Positions 1 to 11,919 of a DNA stretch of 64,000 nt are shown piece after piece. Both the position numbers and the translations under genes were made by a program. Location: positions 43,037 to 107,036 of the forward strand of contig NXFV01001905.1 of the NCBI GenBank assembly GCA_002803225.1, given 5' to 3'. Position 1 is the stretch's first letter; each line of letters starts with the position of its first letter. A model generated the notes under the pieces. That model searched no databases, was not told the DNA's origin, and was given only the letters and a program-made list of their open reading frames with translations. The DNA comes from Gamarada debralockiae. Taxonomy: Eukaryota > Ascomycota > Leotiomycetes > Helotiales > Hyphodiscaceae.

Positions 1-642
1 TTTGAAGGTTTGCTAGGGCAGGAGCTCCAGGCGGCAGATTCTGCGCCTTCGTAACATAAGGCTTCATCCACTCTTTATACCTGTTGAGACCTTCCTTATA
101 ATCATCACCGCACTTGGCAATCTCTCCAGCAAGAACGTAGGCTCCAACTATTGCTAGACTCGTGCCCATACCAGAAACCGGAGAAGGACAATACCCAGTG
201 TCTCCAAGAAGAGCAACTCGGCCCTCATACCAACGCTCCATCTTCACTTGAGCGATCTCTTGCACGTAGAAATCATCCGCTGTTTCCATTCCTTCCAATA
301 CACCACGGCTTCCCAACCAGCGTCCTCAAACATCTTTCGCAGTATCATCTTCTGCGCCCGAACGTCCAGTTTCTCGTATCCTACGGGTTTCGAGCTCATG
401 ATGGACAAGTATGCGCGGGTACAGCCCGCATTATCCTGGCGAAGAAGAATGCATCGTCCACCAGGAGCATTATGCCAACTGGCAAACTCGCCATCCGACC
501 CCTTGTATTGAATAGTAAAGAAACACGCATACTGACCCAAGAACTTCAACATGCTTCTTGAGGGGGAAGTCAACCTCCGAGTCTTCCCATCTGCTCCAAT
601 GACGAAGTCATGCTCCTTCTCTCCTTGCCCCTCGACATTCTC
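1..642 (-). pseudogene. FAD-dependent monooxygenase (salicylate-hydroxylase/TetX-like), 3' part, frameshifted
   Basis: The minus strand encodes the middle and C-terminal half of a class A flavoprotein monooxygenase. Seen from 642 downward: the FAD-family motif DFVIGADGKTRR, then the block FLGQYACFFTIQYKGSDGEF, a long stretch ending FEDAGWEAV, and the second FAD-binding signature GRVALLGDTGYCPSPVSGMG followed by AIVGAYVLAGEI. The last two blocks are in different frames: near 295-310 one base appears to be missing, because the expected VLEGMETADDFYVQEIAQVKM is read one frame away from the preceding block. Upstream of 642 the good frame meets a TGA, and the first 100-150 residues (GxGxxG FAD site) cannot be read cleanly. 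The family catalyses NADPH- and O2-dependent hydroxylation. The gene continues beyond the left edge. Either it is decayed or the assembly has single-base errors here; family assignment is strong, intactness is not. Confidence 0.75.
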
Positions 643-2344
643 TCACATCGGCTAAGCCTTCCTCGATGGCCCTCTGTCGAACCAAGTACAAACAATCAAG
701 TACTAATGTCAATAACACGCAACCCGTCACCACCAATGCCGAAGACGGTATCTTTCTCCAAGAAACGGCAATTGAAGATCCGATCGCCGAATATTCGCAC
801 CTAGGCAAGAAATTGATAACGGGATCTTCGCTTGGATCGCGTTTGGTATTGATGTTCCTCGCGAGACAGTATTTCGGCAGCCGCCACCTACGGGAAAGGA
901 CGGCGGACACGCAAACGAACAATGGCTTTCCTGAAGGACCGGGCGGCAACTTCACTGCGCCACTGGGAAACTGACTTTCCGAGCGGTACTTTCACCGGAC
1001 CAGCTCCGACTGCGACTTGAGAATGTCGGAGAATGTAAGAGTGATTGAATGAGGACGACGAATTGAGGGAGATTTCGGCTTATGACATGCGAGGCTGAAG
1101 TTTATTTCTGGAACTGCTACTGGAGCCAATGAGGCTATTGAAAGGCGATGGAATTCAAGTTTTTATACCCGTATAGCAACGTATATACCTCTTTTGCTAT
1201 CATCTGTCCTCTACGCTCAGTAATGTTTCGGTCTGGACTCGTGACTAATTTTGAAGCTGAGCCTATCGTTTCGCTCGCCGAAGAAGCCTTCACGGCCGAA
1301 ACCGAAGTCACTTGACAAGGCCAGACCGAACGGAAAGATCCTGCTTCGTCCTCTCGGCCTCTACGGACAGAAGCAGAGAACAGCATTCGTCTAAAGAGCT
1401 ACAGTAATAAAGATTTCAAAGATAGTTGAGAGTCCAAGCCTCTGACGTCGTGGGGCGTGATTCAGCCGCGCAACCCTGAAAGCCACTACAACGTGACAAG
1501 AAGACGAACGCCTTCTGTCGACGCCCACCACGACGCCCACTTCTTAAAATAAATTTTGTCTATTGAATCATGACTCAAAAATACACTTATTTTCATCTGG
1601 AGAATGGAGAAGTGCCGAAAACTCGCGATAACCACGGCATATCAAGCCCAAAGTTTCTTTACGAATCACCCGCTGCGAAACTCCTCCAATCAACAACTTC
1701 GAACTCAGAACTCACGATCGCCCGCCTAAAGCTCCCTCTAGACTTTTCCGTCGGATTGACGAACCGGATCATCATTAATCATGCCCCTTCGAGTGGTCTA
1801 AGATTTCCCATGTGATTGATACTGTACAGTAAGAGTTGAATCATATCAAGTTTCAGGAACAAACGGCAAAGATCTACGTCAAAATTCGTATCAGATGAGG
1901 TGGCTTGGGGCGAGTGACAGGGTTTGGACTGCGTCTCGGGTTTTTCGCTCCCTGGCAATGTCTGTGCTTCCAACCGTTTTTCGGTAGTCGCGGGAGCCTG
2001 ACACACTGACCTTTCAGGGTCCAGCCAGGGTGCCTTTGGTGTGGTGGAAGGGATGAGTTGGTGTGTTGGGCTGTGTGAGCACTCGTCATAAAGAGACGTA
2101 TGGATCCACCTGTGCTGTGCTGTCTCTAGAGTCAAATAATAAAGATACATCATAATTATCTTTATTTCTTCTCATCCCAAAAGTGCAACTAGTTCCACTC
2201 ACCGCAAAGAACTCGAAACAATCTCATTGTCGAAGCATCAAATAAATATCTCGCACATCCCCGAGTCCCTACTACTCACTAAGCAAACGTCCTGAACTGC
2301 CACATACCAACAAAAAACGCCACAAAACCAGACCATCGTCCATA
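643..2344. other. Gene-poor stretch with possible 5' remnant of the FAD monooxygenase
   Basis: The minus strand between about 643 and 1000 carries short peptide pieces in the right place for the missing N-terminal half of the flavoprotein, but I could not join them into one frame. From 1000 to 2344 I see only short chance ORFs, none with a recognisable motif. The last 180 bases are CA-rich and free of long ORFs, as expected for the 5' leader of the next gene. Confidence 0.4.
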
Positions 2345-2755
2345 ATGTCATCAGAAACAACCCCACCAACAACAAAACGGGCTCGTCGGCCCTCTAAATT
2401 CATCGAAGGTAGTCCAGCTACCGGTCCCGAACTTCTTCAGCAAACACCCACCTCAAACGAACTATTCTTCACTATCCTCTCCGAAATGGACGAATTCGAG
2501 AAGAAACGCCGACACCGGGGTTCAAGCTCTTCTGTCGATTCATTGGTATCGCCGAATGGGGGTCCGGTTAAGGATAGTAGTCACAGCACTTCAGAACCGG
2601 AAGGAAGGAGGAGTGCGGGCTTTGGGAGACCGAGTTTGGATGCGGTTAGGGAGATGATTGAGGAGAAGAAGAGTCATAAGTTTGTTGGACGGTTGAGGGC
2701 TTTCACTGGTGGACGGGATAGGGATGAGAAGATGACTCCTTACCCAGGTACATGA
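2345..2755 (+). CDS. Small disordered fungal protein of unknown function
   Basis: A single-exon ORF of 136 residues with a good start context (cataATGTC after a C/A-rich leader). The N terminus is rich in T, P and basic residues (PTTKRARRPSKF), then a short helical block TSNELFFTILSEMDEFEKKRRHRG, a Ser-rich linker with SSVDSLVSPNGG and a C-terminal basic block RRSAGFGRPSLDAVREMIEEKKSHKFVGRLRAF. It has no signal peptide or membrane segment. Composition and codon use look like a real protein rather than a shadow frame, and no competing frame is better. It looks like the short, Ser-rich, probably phosphorylated proteins common in Pezizomycotina; I do not recognise a named family. Intrinsically disordered with one or two amphipathic helices is as far as the sequence goes. 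Confidence 0.6.
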   Translation: MSSETTPPTTKRARRPSKFIEGSPATGPELLQQTPTSNELFFTILSEMDEFEKKRRHRGSSSSVDSLVSPNGGPVKDSSHSTSEPEGRRSAGFGRPSLDAVREMIEEKKSHKFVGRLRAFTGGRDRDEKMTPYPGT

Positions 2756-4459
2756 GAGAGGAACTTCGAGGTTTGGATATGACACGATGAATATCGGTAC
2801 GACTGATCACGGCTGCAAAGTTGAAAATGGATCACTTGGAAATGTTGAAGGCGTAGGATCATACTTCGGCTTTAGACAAAAGCGACCTGGGATAGGATGA
2901 CAAGCAAGGACAGGTTTACACTTCAAAGGTTCAAAGTCTTGGGGACGAAGACAATGTCTTCAGGGGGAGTACGTCGGGCACAGGTTCTGAGAGGATCTGT
3001 TAATGAATGAATGTAATCATAGAATGAATCCAACCAAATAACTATACACTGTCCTTGACCTGATTGTATATTTTTGCTCCTGGAGCGATATTAGAACGAA
3101 AGAATAATGGGAAGCTTCAACCCGTGCACGCCAAGTACTTGGGAGGAACCGGTATATGAAGAGCCTATAGTTGTAACCAGCAAGTATGCGAAACCTGGAG
3201 CAGACCGAGTATTGAAGGAATTCGGAAATTCACTTCCATCACGTGACTAAGTCGTCGAGAGGAAGAAAGTGGAAAGCCAAACGCCAGGAGGCAGGTTTTA
3301 AGACGAAAATAAGGCGAAGAGATGTAGAGGAAACATGTATCGAGGCTGGCTGAATTCAATCTCAAGTTCAAGGATATGGTCAACACAATGGTTTGGGGGA
3401 AAAGAGTCTTGATGTTTTCCACTCCTGTTCGCCGAATACATCTAAATCAGGATTGGGATTGTTTAAAATACATTGAAAATCTCACTCATAACATTCAGCT
3501 CTCAATAAAAAGTACCTGAAAGCTGCTGTAACTGTTGTACCGCAACAGATAAGGGCAAAGAGACAGGTGGAAAATAGTGACAGTTGGCAGTTCTGGACGG
3601 TCTGGAGGAGCGGGATGCTTTGAGTTCAGCCATCTTGGAGAAAACGAGAGCGAAATTGTTGGAACTTTGTATTTCTGACGGGCTAGATCAGGCTTGAATA
3701 TGAGAGAATGGAAGATTGCAACGTGACATCGAAATTGTTGTTCTCCATCACGTAATTTGTTTGAGCGATAGAATGCTTCAGGCTGAACAGCCGGTAAGCT
3801 AGGTGCTGATGGAACGGCTCGCCATGCTGAAGGCAGTCGTTTTCAATCCCTCAAATTACCTGGGGTAATCGGATTCTGACATCTCTCAAGTCCAGTTTCC
3901 GGATTCCATAGCAAACAAAAAGGAATGTAGGAAGGATACTGCCAAGTCCACGGCCAACATCAACGGGGGCCACTGCATGCCAGAATGACAACCGACAGAA
4001 GAGATCCGGCCGACTTAGCCGCGCAGGATTGAGCTTGGCGAAATTGACACTTGAAAAAGCTTCATATCTTGAATTCAGAGGAGTTCTGGATGCTTTGGGA
4101 AGGAGGGAAGAGACAAAAAGTTGCATTGCGTTGTTTGAGTTGTTGGGAAAAAAAGGCACAGGTAGAGCCTTCAGTGATGAAGGTGCCTGAAAATTTCAGG
4201 CGGTCCCCCTATAACCAGAACTGCAGGAGAGTAGAGCACTTGATCATCTGTACAGAGGTGGAAAGTGTAGAGAAGTAACAATTGATGGAACGGCCTCATA
4301 TATACCCTTATTTACGCAGAAAAAAAACTAGTCAATTGTTGAGGCTCTCAAAGAGGAAGTTGGAAAGTCTTTCAGCCACTGATTTGACGAGATCACGACG
4401 CGACGTCAATTTTTAACCGTTGTCGCGTGTTCCCAAAACAACCCCACCATCCATCCAAA
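2756..4459. other. Gene-poor stretch
   Basis: About 1.7 kb without a supported gene. Minus-strand frames at 3165-3422 and 3851-4159 and plus-strand 4051-4278 are open for 75-102 codons, but none has a recognisable motif or plausible splice partners. The last 50 bases form the leader of DAD1. Confidence 0.4.
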
Positions 4460-4913
4460 ATGTCGTCCAGCACAACCAGACTCCCTGCCTCGTCATCGAC
4501 GAGCGCGCAGCCTGCAGAGAAGTCGTTCTTTGAGCAGCAGCGTGAGATATTGCTGAAAGAGATCGGTGTTGTAAGTTTTGTTTGACGGGTTGTAAAGGGA
4601 AAGGATACAGCGCACTGACGAGATCTACTAGAGCTTTGAGCATGTATTGGCCAATATCAACAAGTTGAATCGATCACTGGAAGGGGTTATTGCTGTGAGT
4701 TCCGCTATATACATGTAGGGGAGGGTTATTGGCTGATAGTATCAGGTTGGCAATGAATTTAGCTCCGTCGAAGCACTATGGTCGCAATTCGAGAACGTGA
4801 TGGCTAAGGATCCAGACGCGGAGGCAGAGGCGCAGACTGGTGAAGAGGAACAGGAGGAAAGTAGAGAAGATGATACCGAATTGAGCGAAGGTAATGGACA
4901 TGGCCGCAGATGA
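4460..4913 (+). CDS. DAD1: DASH/Dam1 complex subunit Dad1
   Basis: Three exons join in frame: 4460-4570, 4632-4694 and 4746-4913, giving 113 residues. The introns are 61 and 51 bases, with gtaagt/gtgagt donors and tag/cag acceptors. After a Ser/Thr-rich N terminus the protein reads [51 protein letters not shown] in segments spanning all three exons, the Dad1 hallmark, followed by an acidic disordered tail. Dad1 is one of about ten subunits of the fungal DASH ring, which couples kinetochores to spindle microtubules in the nucleus. The length matches ascomycete Dad1 proteins (about 90-120 residues). It is convergent with the Rho4-type gene downstream, about 410 bases apart. Assignment is from family knowledge plus the sequence; splice sites are consistent in phase at every junction. 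Confidence 0.9.
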
Positions 4914-5323
4914 GGGTCTGTAGCGGATGTGGGGGCTCGGATGAAACACAGAGGAACGGATGTCACGTAGATGGCTGCATGAGGGAGGAAAGGGGCGTTT
5001 GGAAGCATGATACCCGGTGGCAGTCACATAAAGGTCTTGAGAAATATGGGAAATACGTTTGTTCAGCTGTTTTTGTCCTACTAAACAGATCATGATACAA
5101 AAGAAACCAGGCCCATTGCCAGTTGCCAGACCCTAGTACTCATCATAAGAAGCCATAAGTCACAGCGCCAGGAATTCCGAGAAAATGTATGAGTATGCCA
5201 GCCAGCCAAAGAGAATCTGCCCATGCAGATGTCCTTGGCCATTACAAACAAGTATTGCTAGCACTCCGTATTATGCAGTCGTATGTCATGTTGATATCGT
5301 CGAAGGGTCATGGTAGAAGGTCG
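4914..5323. other. Intergenic region between convergent DAD1 and RHO4
   Basis: About 400 bases between two 3' ends. No further gene is seen; it should hold the two 3' UTRs and polyadenylation signals. Confidence 0.5.
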
Positions 5324-6256
5324 TTACAAGAATCGGCAGTTCCGCTTCTTCTTCCTCATGCCGCCGCCATAGGTCTGACCCGATGGTCCAGCTTGGGGTT
5401 GTTGCTGCTGATTGCTCTTGTCATTTGCGACGACGGTATTGATGGCTTCGAAGAAGATATCGTCGACGCCGGTCATCTCCTTACTGCTACACTCCATGTA
5501 ACGTGCACCCATCTTCCGTGCAACGGCCATGCCTTGCTCTTGAGTGACGGGGGTCAATCCTTGGGTTTTGAGAAGGTCGATGCAGGTTCGTTTTGTTCGA
5601 AGGTCTGACTTGAGGCCGACGAGGACGAGAGGAGTATACGGGCAGAAATGAAGGACTTCGGGGTACCACTACGATTGTGTATTAGCACAAGAACATTGTG
5701 ACATGGGGTGGATCTCTTACCTTGTCCATAACGTTTTCAAGAGAGTTAGGGCAGTCGATGGCGAAGCAAACAAATAAGAGGTCGGTCTCGGGGTACGACA
5801 GTGGTCGAAGACGATCATATTCTTCTTGTCCAGCAGTATCCCAAAGAGCCAACTCCACTGTCTTTCCACTTCCGGCGTGAGTAGGGTAGGTGATGTAATT
5901 TTCGAAGACAGTTGGGACATATTTCTAGATACTCCTGATCAGTACCGGCACCTCAACTTGAAATGCAAGGGTCCTACCTCTGGAAAGTAACCTTGACTAT
6001 AGCTAATCAAAAGACATGTCTTTCCACAACCGCCATCACCGACAACGACAATCTTCTTTGAGTATGCAGGGCCCTCCGTAACGTGCGTCGCCGACGACTC
6101 TCTCCCTGTTGAAGTGGTACTCATCATTGTGCTGACGGTGCCTTCACTGGATCTTGCGCTTTGTTCGCGACGTGTTGGTTTTCTTCGTGGAGCTTCCTGT
6201 TTCTCTGACATGTCCGACCTTCGGATGTAGCTCTGCTGCTGGTATTGCGCCGACAT
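5324..6256 (-). CDS. RHO4: Rho-family small GTPase, Rho4 type
   Basis: Three minus-strand exons, 6256-5978, 5924-5721 and 5668-5324, give 275 residues. An N-terminal disordered extension of about 65 residues (rich in R, S and T) precedes the G domain. Seen in order: G1 GDGGCGKT, effector loop [10 protein letters not shown]3 [17 protein letters not shown]4 VGLKSDLR, G5 ECSSKE. The tail is KKKRNCRFL: a basic patch and a CaaX box ending in Leu, which favours geranylgeranylation and plasma-membrane targeting. The long N-terminal extension and the GDGGCGKT form of the P-loop mark Rho4 rather than Rho1 or Cdc42. Rho4 acts with formins in septation and cell-wall organisation in filamentous ascomycetes. 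Both introns keep phase. A second Met at residue 16 is an alternative start. Confidence 0.9.
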
Positions 6257-6697
6257 CGTGCCTCGTGGCTTTCGCCGGATGTCGAGCCTGTGGACGTCGT
6301 GAAGTGAATATTTAAAAAACCACTGATGTTTCTAATTATACAGTAGCAGTATGCGATCAGTAAATTGAAGATAGGCTTTTGTGTGGAATGTAGATGACTT
6401 GGAAAGTCTTACAGTTAGTTTCTAGAAGGGGGGGGGAGGAGCATGTTTCTAAAAGGAAAGAACGTCAATACCCGTGTTGGGAGGGCAACCACTTCTGGCC
6501 TCACATCACAGGCATACCAACGCTGATCACACTCAGCCGAGGACTTTCACGTTTTAGAGGGACGATTCGTTCAACTTATAGGACTCGAGAAACCATTGTC
6601 ATTCCTTCTTTTTCATTGGTTTTCTCAGTCGCCGTCCCCTTGCAAAAGCCTCATCTAGTCCTACGAAATTTATACATGCTGCGCACCGAATGCATCG
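6257..6697. other. Divergent promoter region between RHO4 and LCB3-type gene
   Basis: About 440 bases between two divergent start codons. It contains a G-run near 6428 and a CA/CT-rich stretch close to the LCB3-type start. An out-of-frame upstream ATG at 6676 opens a short reading frame that overlaps the main start, so it could act as an uORF. Confidence 0.4.
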
Positions 6698-8807
6698 ATG
6701 TGTCCGACTGCAAATGGCTCTGACCTAGAGCGTGAGAAATTCCCAGACGCCCCACCATCGATAGCGATCACAGCACCAGAAGATGTACCTGATGCCGGAT
6801 TAAGAAGTCTAGATCACTGTAAGTATCCTTCATGGACTCAATGCCCTTTTTGAGGACATTCTCGTCACCGAAATATTCTTAAAGGCGCTGTTCTGTTATA
6901 TGACAAATGCGATTAGAGCTTCGGCAAGTGCAAAAGTATCCATACTGATAGGCTCTTGAACCTCGAGACTTCTGGCTTGTTATCCTATAATCATTCCCTT
7001 GTCCTTCAATTGTACTGGTGCTGTGCTAAACATCTATTACAGACAAGCGCAGACTTCCACCATGGCGATACAATCTACGACAGAACCTTTTACCCCTGAT
7101 ACGATGGGAGACGCCGTATCTTGCTTGGATGCAGGATAAGATGCGATCCCCGGCCCTCGACTCCTACTTTGCAATCACTGCGAATCTCGGCACGCATACG
7201 TTCTTCATGGTAGTTCTTCCAATACTGTTCTGGTGCGGACATACCTCTTTAGGCAGAGGGTAAGGATACTCGCAATCCAACGGATCACAGAGGACTGACT
7301 GACACAGAATGGTCCATATACTTGCAACCGGAGTATTCTTTACTGGATTCATCAAGGATATGTTTTCACTTCCACGGCCCTTATCACCACCTCTTCATCG
7401 GATTACCATGTCAGGATCTGCCGCATTAGAATACGGCTTTCCCTCTACACACTCGGCCAATGCGGTCTCTGTTGCTGTCTATGCTCTGTTCACTATACAC
7501 TCGCCAGATTGCCAGCTCCAGGACTCGACCAAGTTGATCCTAGAGGTGGCGAGTTATGCATATGCGCTTTCGATCACGATCGGGCGTCTATATTGCGGAA
7601 TGCATGGTTTCGTTGATGTCATTATTGGCAGTATCATAGGGGCACTCATATCCGTTATTGAGTGTGTATATGGGGCTAGAATTGACCATTTCCTCCACAG
7701 CAGCTCTTGGCTTGCACCGGCTACTGTTGCGCTAGTTATCATCATCTTGATTCGAATCCATCCCGAACCTGCCGATGACTGCCCCTGCTTCGACGATAGC
7801 GTTGCTTTTGCTGGAGTTATGATAGGTATTGAGCTGGGAGGATGGCACTATGCCACGGGAAATTGGGCGTGGGACTTTCCTGTGCCTGCAACAGTGCCGT
7901 TTGACCTCGAATATATGGGTTGGGGCGTCGTGATTCTGCGAGTTCTTGTTGGAGTTTTGGTGATCTTTGCTTGGAGAGAGGTGATGAAGCCAACGCTATT
8001 GAAGTGCTTGCCTCATCTTTTCCGAGCGATCGAGAAGTCCGGCTTCATTCTGCCTCGCAAGTTCTTCATGCCTGCCTCCGAATACAAGAAAATCCCTTCT
8101 AGGCTAAAGGTAGACAACGTTATGCCGTCAGTCTCGGACCTTCCCAGCCTTCTTACCTCCATTCGACATCCCGGGCGTGGTCGTTCTGTGTCTGTGGGTC
8201 CTCAGTCTGCAGCTGATGCATACGAAACTCTGGCATATCGTGAGAAGAGACGCCGAGATAGTCTTACCAACCCATCTAATGAGCTAGAGGCTGGATCACC
8301 TGTCCTTCGATCGCCGAGCTCGAAGCCAAAGCTAAATGACTATTTCGCTTCCGTCTTGGACGATGATAAAGATGGCGCAGTCTCACAAGTATCTGGAATC
8401 TCAGCTTCACTGGGTATTACTGGTGCTGGCAACTTGCCGACTCCAGCACAGTCGAGAGTCGGTTCTTATGAGCAGATGATGGGTACTGGGCAGGTCACGT
8501 ACACGCCTGCAACGCCACCCGGAGGCTCTGTTGATGGGAATCTAGAGGATGGTGCAGATATCATTATCGGGCAACATAATGAGCTGGAAGAGAAAGAGAT
8601 GTTCTCAAGACTTGAGAAGCCTCGTGTGAGATATGATGTTGAGGTTGTCACCAAGCTCGTTGTTTATAGTGGTAAGTTCAGGAGGGGTTCTAAAGTCATG
8701 CACGGCACTAACAGTTGTCAGGAATTGCTTGGTTGGCTGTTGAAATGAACCCCATAATTTTCGAGCTCATTGGACTGGGTATGGGCTCACACCGACCTAT
8801 GCGATAG
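6698..8807 (+). CDS. LCB3: Sphingoid long-chain-base-1-phosphate phosphatase (PAP2 family)
   Basis: Four exons join in phase: 6698-6818, 7043-7259, 7308-8671 and 8722-8807, giving 595 residues. The lipid phosphatase signature is complete: motif 1 KDMFSLPRP, motif 2 GFPSTHSANAVS (the LCB3/YSR3 form of PSGH) and motif 3 GRLYCGMHGFVDV with the catalytic His and Asp. At least seven hydrophobic segments surround them, placing the enzyme in the ER membrane. A cytosolic Ser-rich region follows (residues about 390-540), and the last exon adds a short hydrophobic end. The family removes phosphate from dihydrosphingosine- and phytosphingosine-1-phosphate, feeding bases back into ceramide synthesis. The start at 6698 is chosen because it is the first in-frame ATG of the frame continuing into exon 2. 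It converges on the PPIL3-type gene. Confidence 0.88.
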
Positions 8808-9518
8808 GGCTTGTTGCGTTCTTCTTAAATTCTTGTTGATATTGCTCTCCTTGTTGGAGAGTGTAGAGAGAAGGCCCCAGACATTTGGGGACTGCGGCTC
8901 AGCTTCGGCACTAGTCCGGTGTAATGTTTTGGAGTTTCTAGGCCACCATCGTGTTGGATTGCACATAATTCAAGCTCACCTAATGGCATACGGCGTTGGA
9001 TGCATTGGGAGATAGCGATCTCCGATCTTCAGATAGTGCACCTGTCCAGAAGCTTTTGGGAGTGCGACATGCCTAAGACATATCATCCGAAACCTCCGAG
9101 TGCTTGCTACGTGGACCAATGTGGAAGGGCTCTTTTGTTTCCCATCACCCTCACGGATCTAACAGATTCTGCAGAAAGAGAACCTTCAACGTAATCACGG
9201 ATCAGATTTGGTCTTTGAATTCGATGCTCCAAGCTTTGTGTGTTGGTGGCTTCTTCATTCGAGGCCTAGGACTCTCTAGTAATCGTGGCTACTAAGTCCA
9301 CAAGTTCTCTCAAATCTCCGGTCCTCGCAGGTATAGGGGCAGCTAATTTCTGAATAGCTGTCCTACAACTCCACCCAACTCTGAGCATAGAACGGCTTGT
9401 GAGCATTGCCCGTCCATCCGAATTTATAATGTGGATCGGAATGTCTCTCTGAGCAAAACTTGAGCGACATAAGCCCCCTCGTACTACACAATAGCCAATG
9501 TCATCTTCCATGGTCGCT
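8808..9518. other. Intergenic region between convergent genes
   Basis: About 700 bases between two 3' ends. Several short plus-strand frames (81 residues or fewer) are open but show no family motif; I see no additional gene. Confidence 0.4.
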
Positions 9519-10069
9519 TCAATCTGCCAGAGGATTTGCATGGATCGTGACACTCTCGATCTTGATCTCCTGCTTCGGTCGATTCTTCTTGTCCACTTCA
9601 ACTCCATCCATCTTCGCCAAAGTCGCCATACTGTCGTCTCCAAGAACATGCCCAAATACCGTGTTCAACCCATCCAAATGCGGTGCCTTGTCGAATAGGA
9701 TGAAGAATTGACTGCCATTGGTACCAGGACCTTTATTTGCCATACTAACAATCCCTCGAGCATTATGTCGCAGGGCGGGTCGAATCTCGTCTTCGAAAGG
9801 CTCTTGCCATATTGACGCTCCTCCTTTTGGCTGTGATGGTGGAGCTCCAGTCTGGATCATGAAATTCGGTATGAGTCTGTGGAAGGCAGAACCATCATAA
9901 TAGCCTGATGCGCAAAGAGCTAGGAAGTTCTAAAGAGTTGTTCTTAGATTAGGTTTGTTTTGTTTAGTTTGAGGAGAGTTGAGATCCTTACCTCTGCTGT
10001 CTTTGGTACACTCTCACAAAAGAGCTCGATCTTGATGTCACCGAGGGTGGTATGTAGAGTGACAGACAT
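9519..10069 (-). CDS. CYP10: Cyclophilin-type peptidyl-prolyl isomerase, PPIL3/Cyp10 class
   Basis: Two minus-strand exons, 10069-9992 and 9929-9519, give 162 residues, exactly the size of a minimal single-domain cyclophilin. It starts MSVTLHTTLGDIKIELFCE and continues with the core motifs FHRLIPNFMIQTG (catalytic Arg), FEDEI, GIVSMANKGPGTNGSQFFI and LDGLNTVFGHVL. The start MSVTLHTxxGDIKIE and the lack of targeting peptide point to the PPIL3 (Cyp10) subgroup, associated in other eukaryotes with spliceosomes in the nucleus. It catalyses cis-trans isomerisation of X-Pro bonds. The intron is 62 bases and lies between codons. It is divergently arranged with the arrestin-fold gene, 541 bases away. 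Confidence 0.92.
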
Positions 10070-10610
10070 GATTCCCGAAGCTGTTAGAGGGTCTCAGCAT
10101 TGTCGTTGATAGAGGATCATAAGGCTGAAATCTTGCGTCAAGGCGATTTCGAAAACAGATTGCCGCTTTGATCAACGCACCCCGCAGCGGCCTGGAATTG
10201 CACCTCCTCCGAAGGGAGCATCTCTGGACTGGAATAAGCGACGAATGTAATCTATCAAGACCTTTTGTCTGGAATCCACCACAAAATATAATTCTATACC
10301 AAATCCACCCTCTGACGATGATATGATTGACGCCGAATTTACTAATAACCCCTTTGCGCCGACTGCGAATCCCATCACGCCAAATCCAGCGCATCCTGCG
10401 ATACATTCCAAGCATCAACAACATAGCTGAGCCTTGCTTATACGGTGACGACGAGCTCCTAGGACCACAGAACCACAGACTCGCGGCGCATTTTTGTATC
10501 TCTAACACACCCCATATGATCCCCAGGTTACGATCATACCACTCTGTCTGTCGACAACATTATCGTCTTGGCGCAAACCGTGCGGAGGGCCAGAGTGAGC
10601 CCGAGGCACA
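10070..10610. promoter_or_regulatory. Divergent intergenic promoter region (CYP10 / arrestin-fold gene)
   Basis: Two start codons face away from each other across 541 bases, so both promoters must lie here. No clear TATA box or known factor site stands out. Short frames on both strands show no protein motif. Confidence 0.45.
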
Positions 10611-11919
10611 ATGGCTGCATTCGTCAGAGTCTCGGGGCCGCCGAACAGTAACTTCCTCGTGGGCTATCCAGGCATATCAGCGACATTGGTGAGTTCTTTC
10701 TAGTTATTTTCACGATTCGGAGATTTGCTGACATCACTGGCTGCCAGCCTCGTATAGAAGGCAAGGTTGAGATCAGACCCCTCACTGGCATTTCTGCGCC
10801 AGTTGCGATTTCGTTAGTACGAATTTGTTTACAGCGACGAGAAACGATACATCCCTCTGCGGAATCAATTGCGAAGAAGCATTTGGGTACCCCTCGACGA
10901 GAAGCGACAGATGTTGTTGGCAAGGAATTACTGTTGTTTAGATGTCAGGCTGGGAGGGAGTCGGAGAGTGTGGTGTTAATGGACCTGCCATTTGTTCTAT
11001 TCATACCTTTTGGGAGAGGCGGAGAAGAGAGCAATAGGCGGATACCTCCGGCATCGTTACAGCTCCCTAGTCGGACGGCCGAGACGTTCTACGAATTGGT
11101 AGTCACGGTCCAGCAAGGGCAAGAGCAGAAGAAGTTCGCGTTTCCAGTACCGATACAAAGATACGATACGTTGTCGACTTTTGGGATGTACAACCGGCCT
11201 GAAGCTGCGGAGAAGACAGCGGATCATTTGGTTACGTTGGGCATCTCGTTACCGCGGTGGTCCTATGGCCCTCTGGATCCCGTCAGCGTCTACATAAAGT
11301 TATCGCCAAATCCGGATTGGATGAATAAGGCGAAGAAGGTTTTGATACAGAAAATCACAATTGGGATAGAAGAGGAGATTACGTACAATCCGGAGGGCGA
11401 CGAGCCGACGAAGAAAATCAACAGGATAGCAAAGCATACACAGACGGTGGGAGTGAAGCTGCCGGAAGCTGGATATTTCACAAATTTGGGCCTGGTCTTC
11501 CCATCCAAAGAGCTCAGAGATGCAGAGGGTATCATTCGAAGAGGGAAAGCTGCCTTTCCGATGTACTCGGTCAATTCCTTTACCACGACTGGGACACTCT
11601 ACAAGATTGAGTTCTTTCTAATGATCAAGGTACGTTCCATCATTCTGGAGGGTTTTTAAATTGCTTACATTTTCAGGCACACATGTCCGGCTCGAGAGAC
11701 ATTGTTCTGAGGCAACCCATAGTGGTTTGTCCCCTCGATCAACAGGATTGCAAGGAGGAAATGGATGCCATCGAACAAGCGGCAAAAGATGCATCACACG
11801 TAGATCCCAACAATCCCATGCTGCCAGCATGCACGATAGTACGAGCGAACGACAAAGACGCATTACGAGCGTTGGGATGGACGATGGTAGGCGGACAAAA
11901 GAAAATGGTGATCGAATGA
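10611..11919 (+). CDS. Arrestin-like fold protein
   Basis: Three exons, 10611-10688, 10748-11629 and 11677-11919, join in phase to 400 residues. The protein is beta-rich: an N-terminal strand block (FLVGYPGISATLPRIEGKVEIRP), a middle block LPSRTAETFYELVVTVQQG, the typical alpha-arrestin phrase FAFPVPIQRYDTLSTFG, and a C-terminal half with VSVYIKLSPNPDW, IQKITIGIEEEITYN and the strand pair IVLRQPIVVCP. This succession is that of the fungal arrestin-like N and C domains. Alpha-arrestins usually adapt ubiquitin ligases to plasma-membrane cargo, but I see no PPxY motif, so a ligase-adaptor role is not supported; a scaffold role is inference. The C-terminal 60 residues look partly disordered. Splice phases are consistent and the start follows cgaggcacaATG. 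Confidence 0.75.

Noticed and set aside
3851..4159. Minus-strand 102-codon frame upstream of DAD1
   Set aside because: No recognisable motif and no good leader or splice sites; probably chance.
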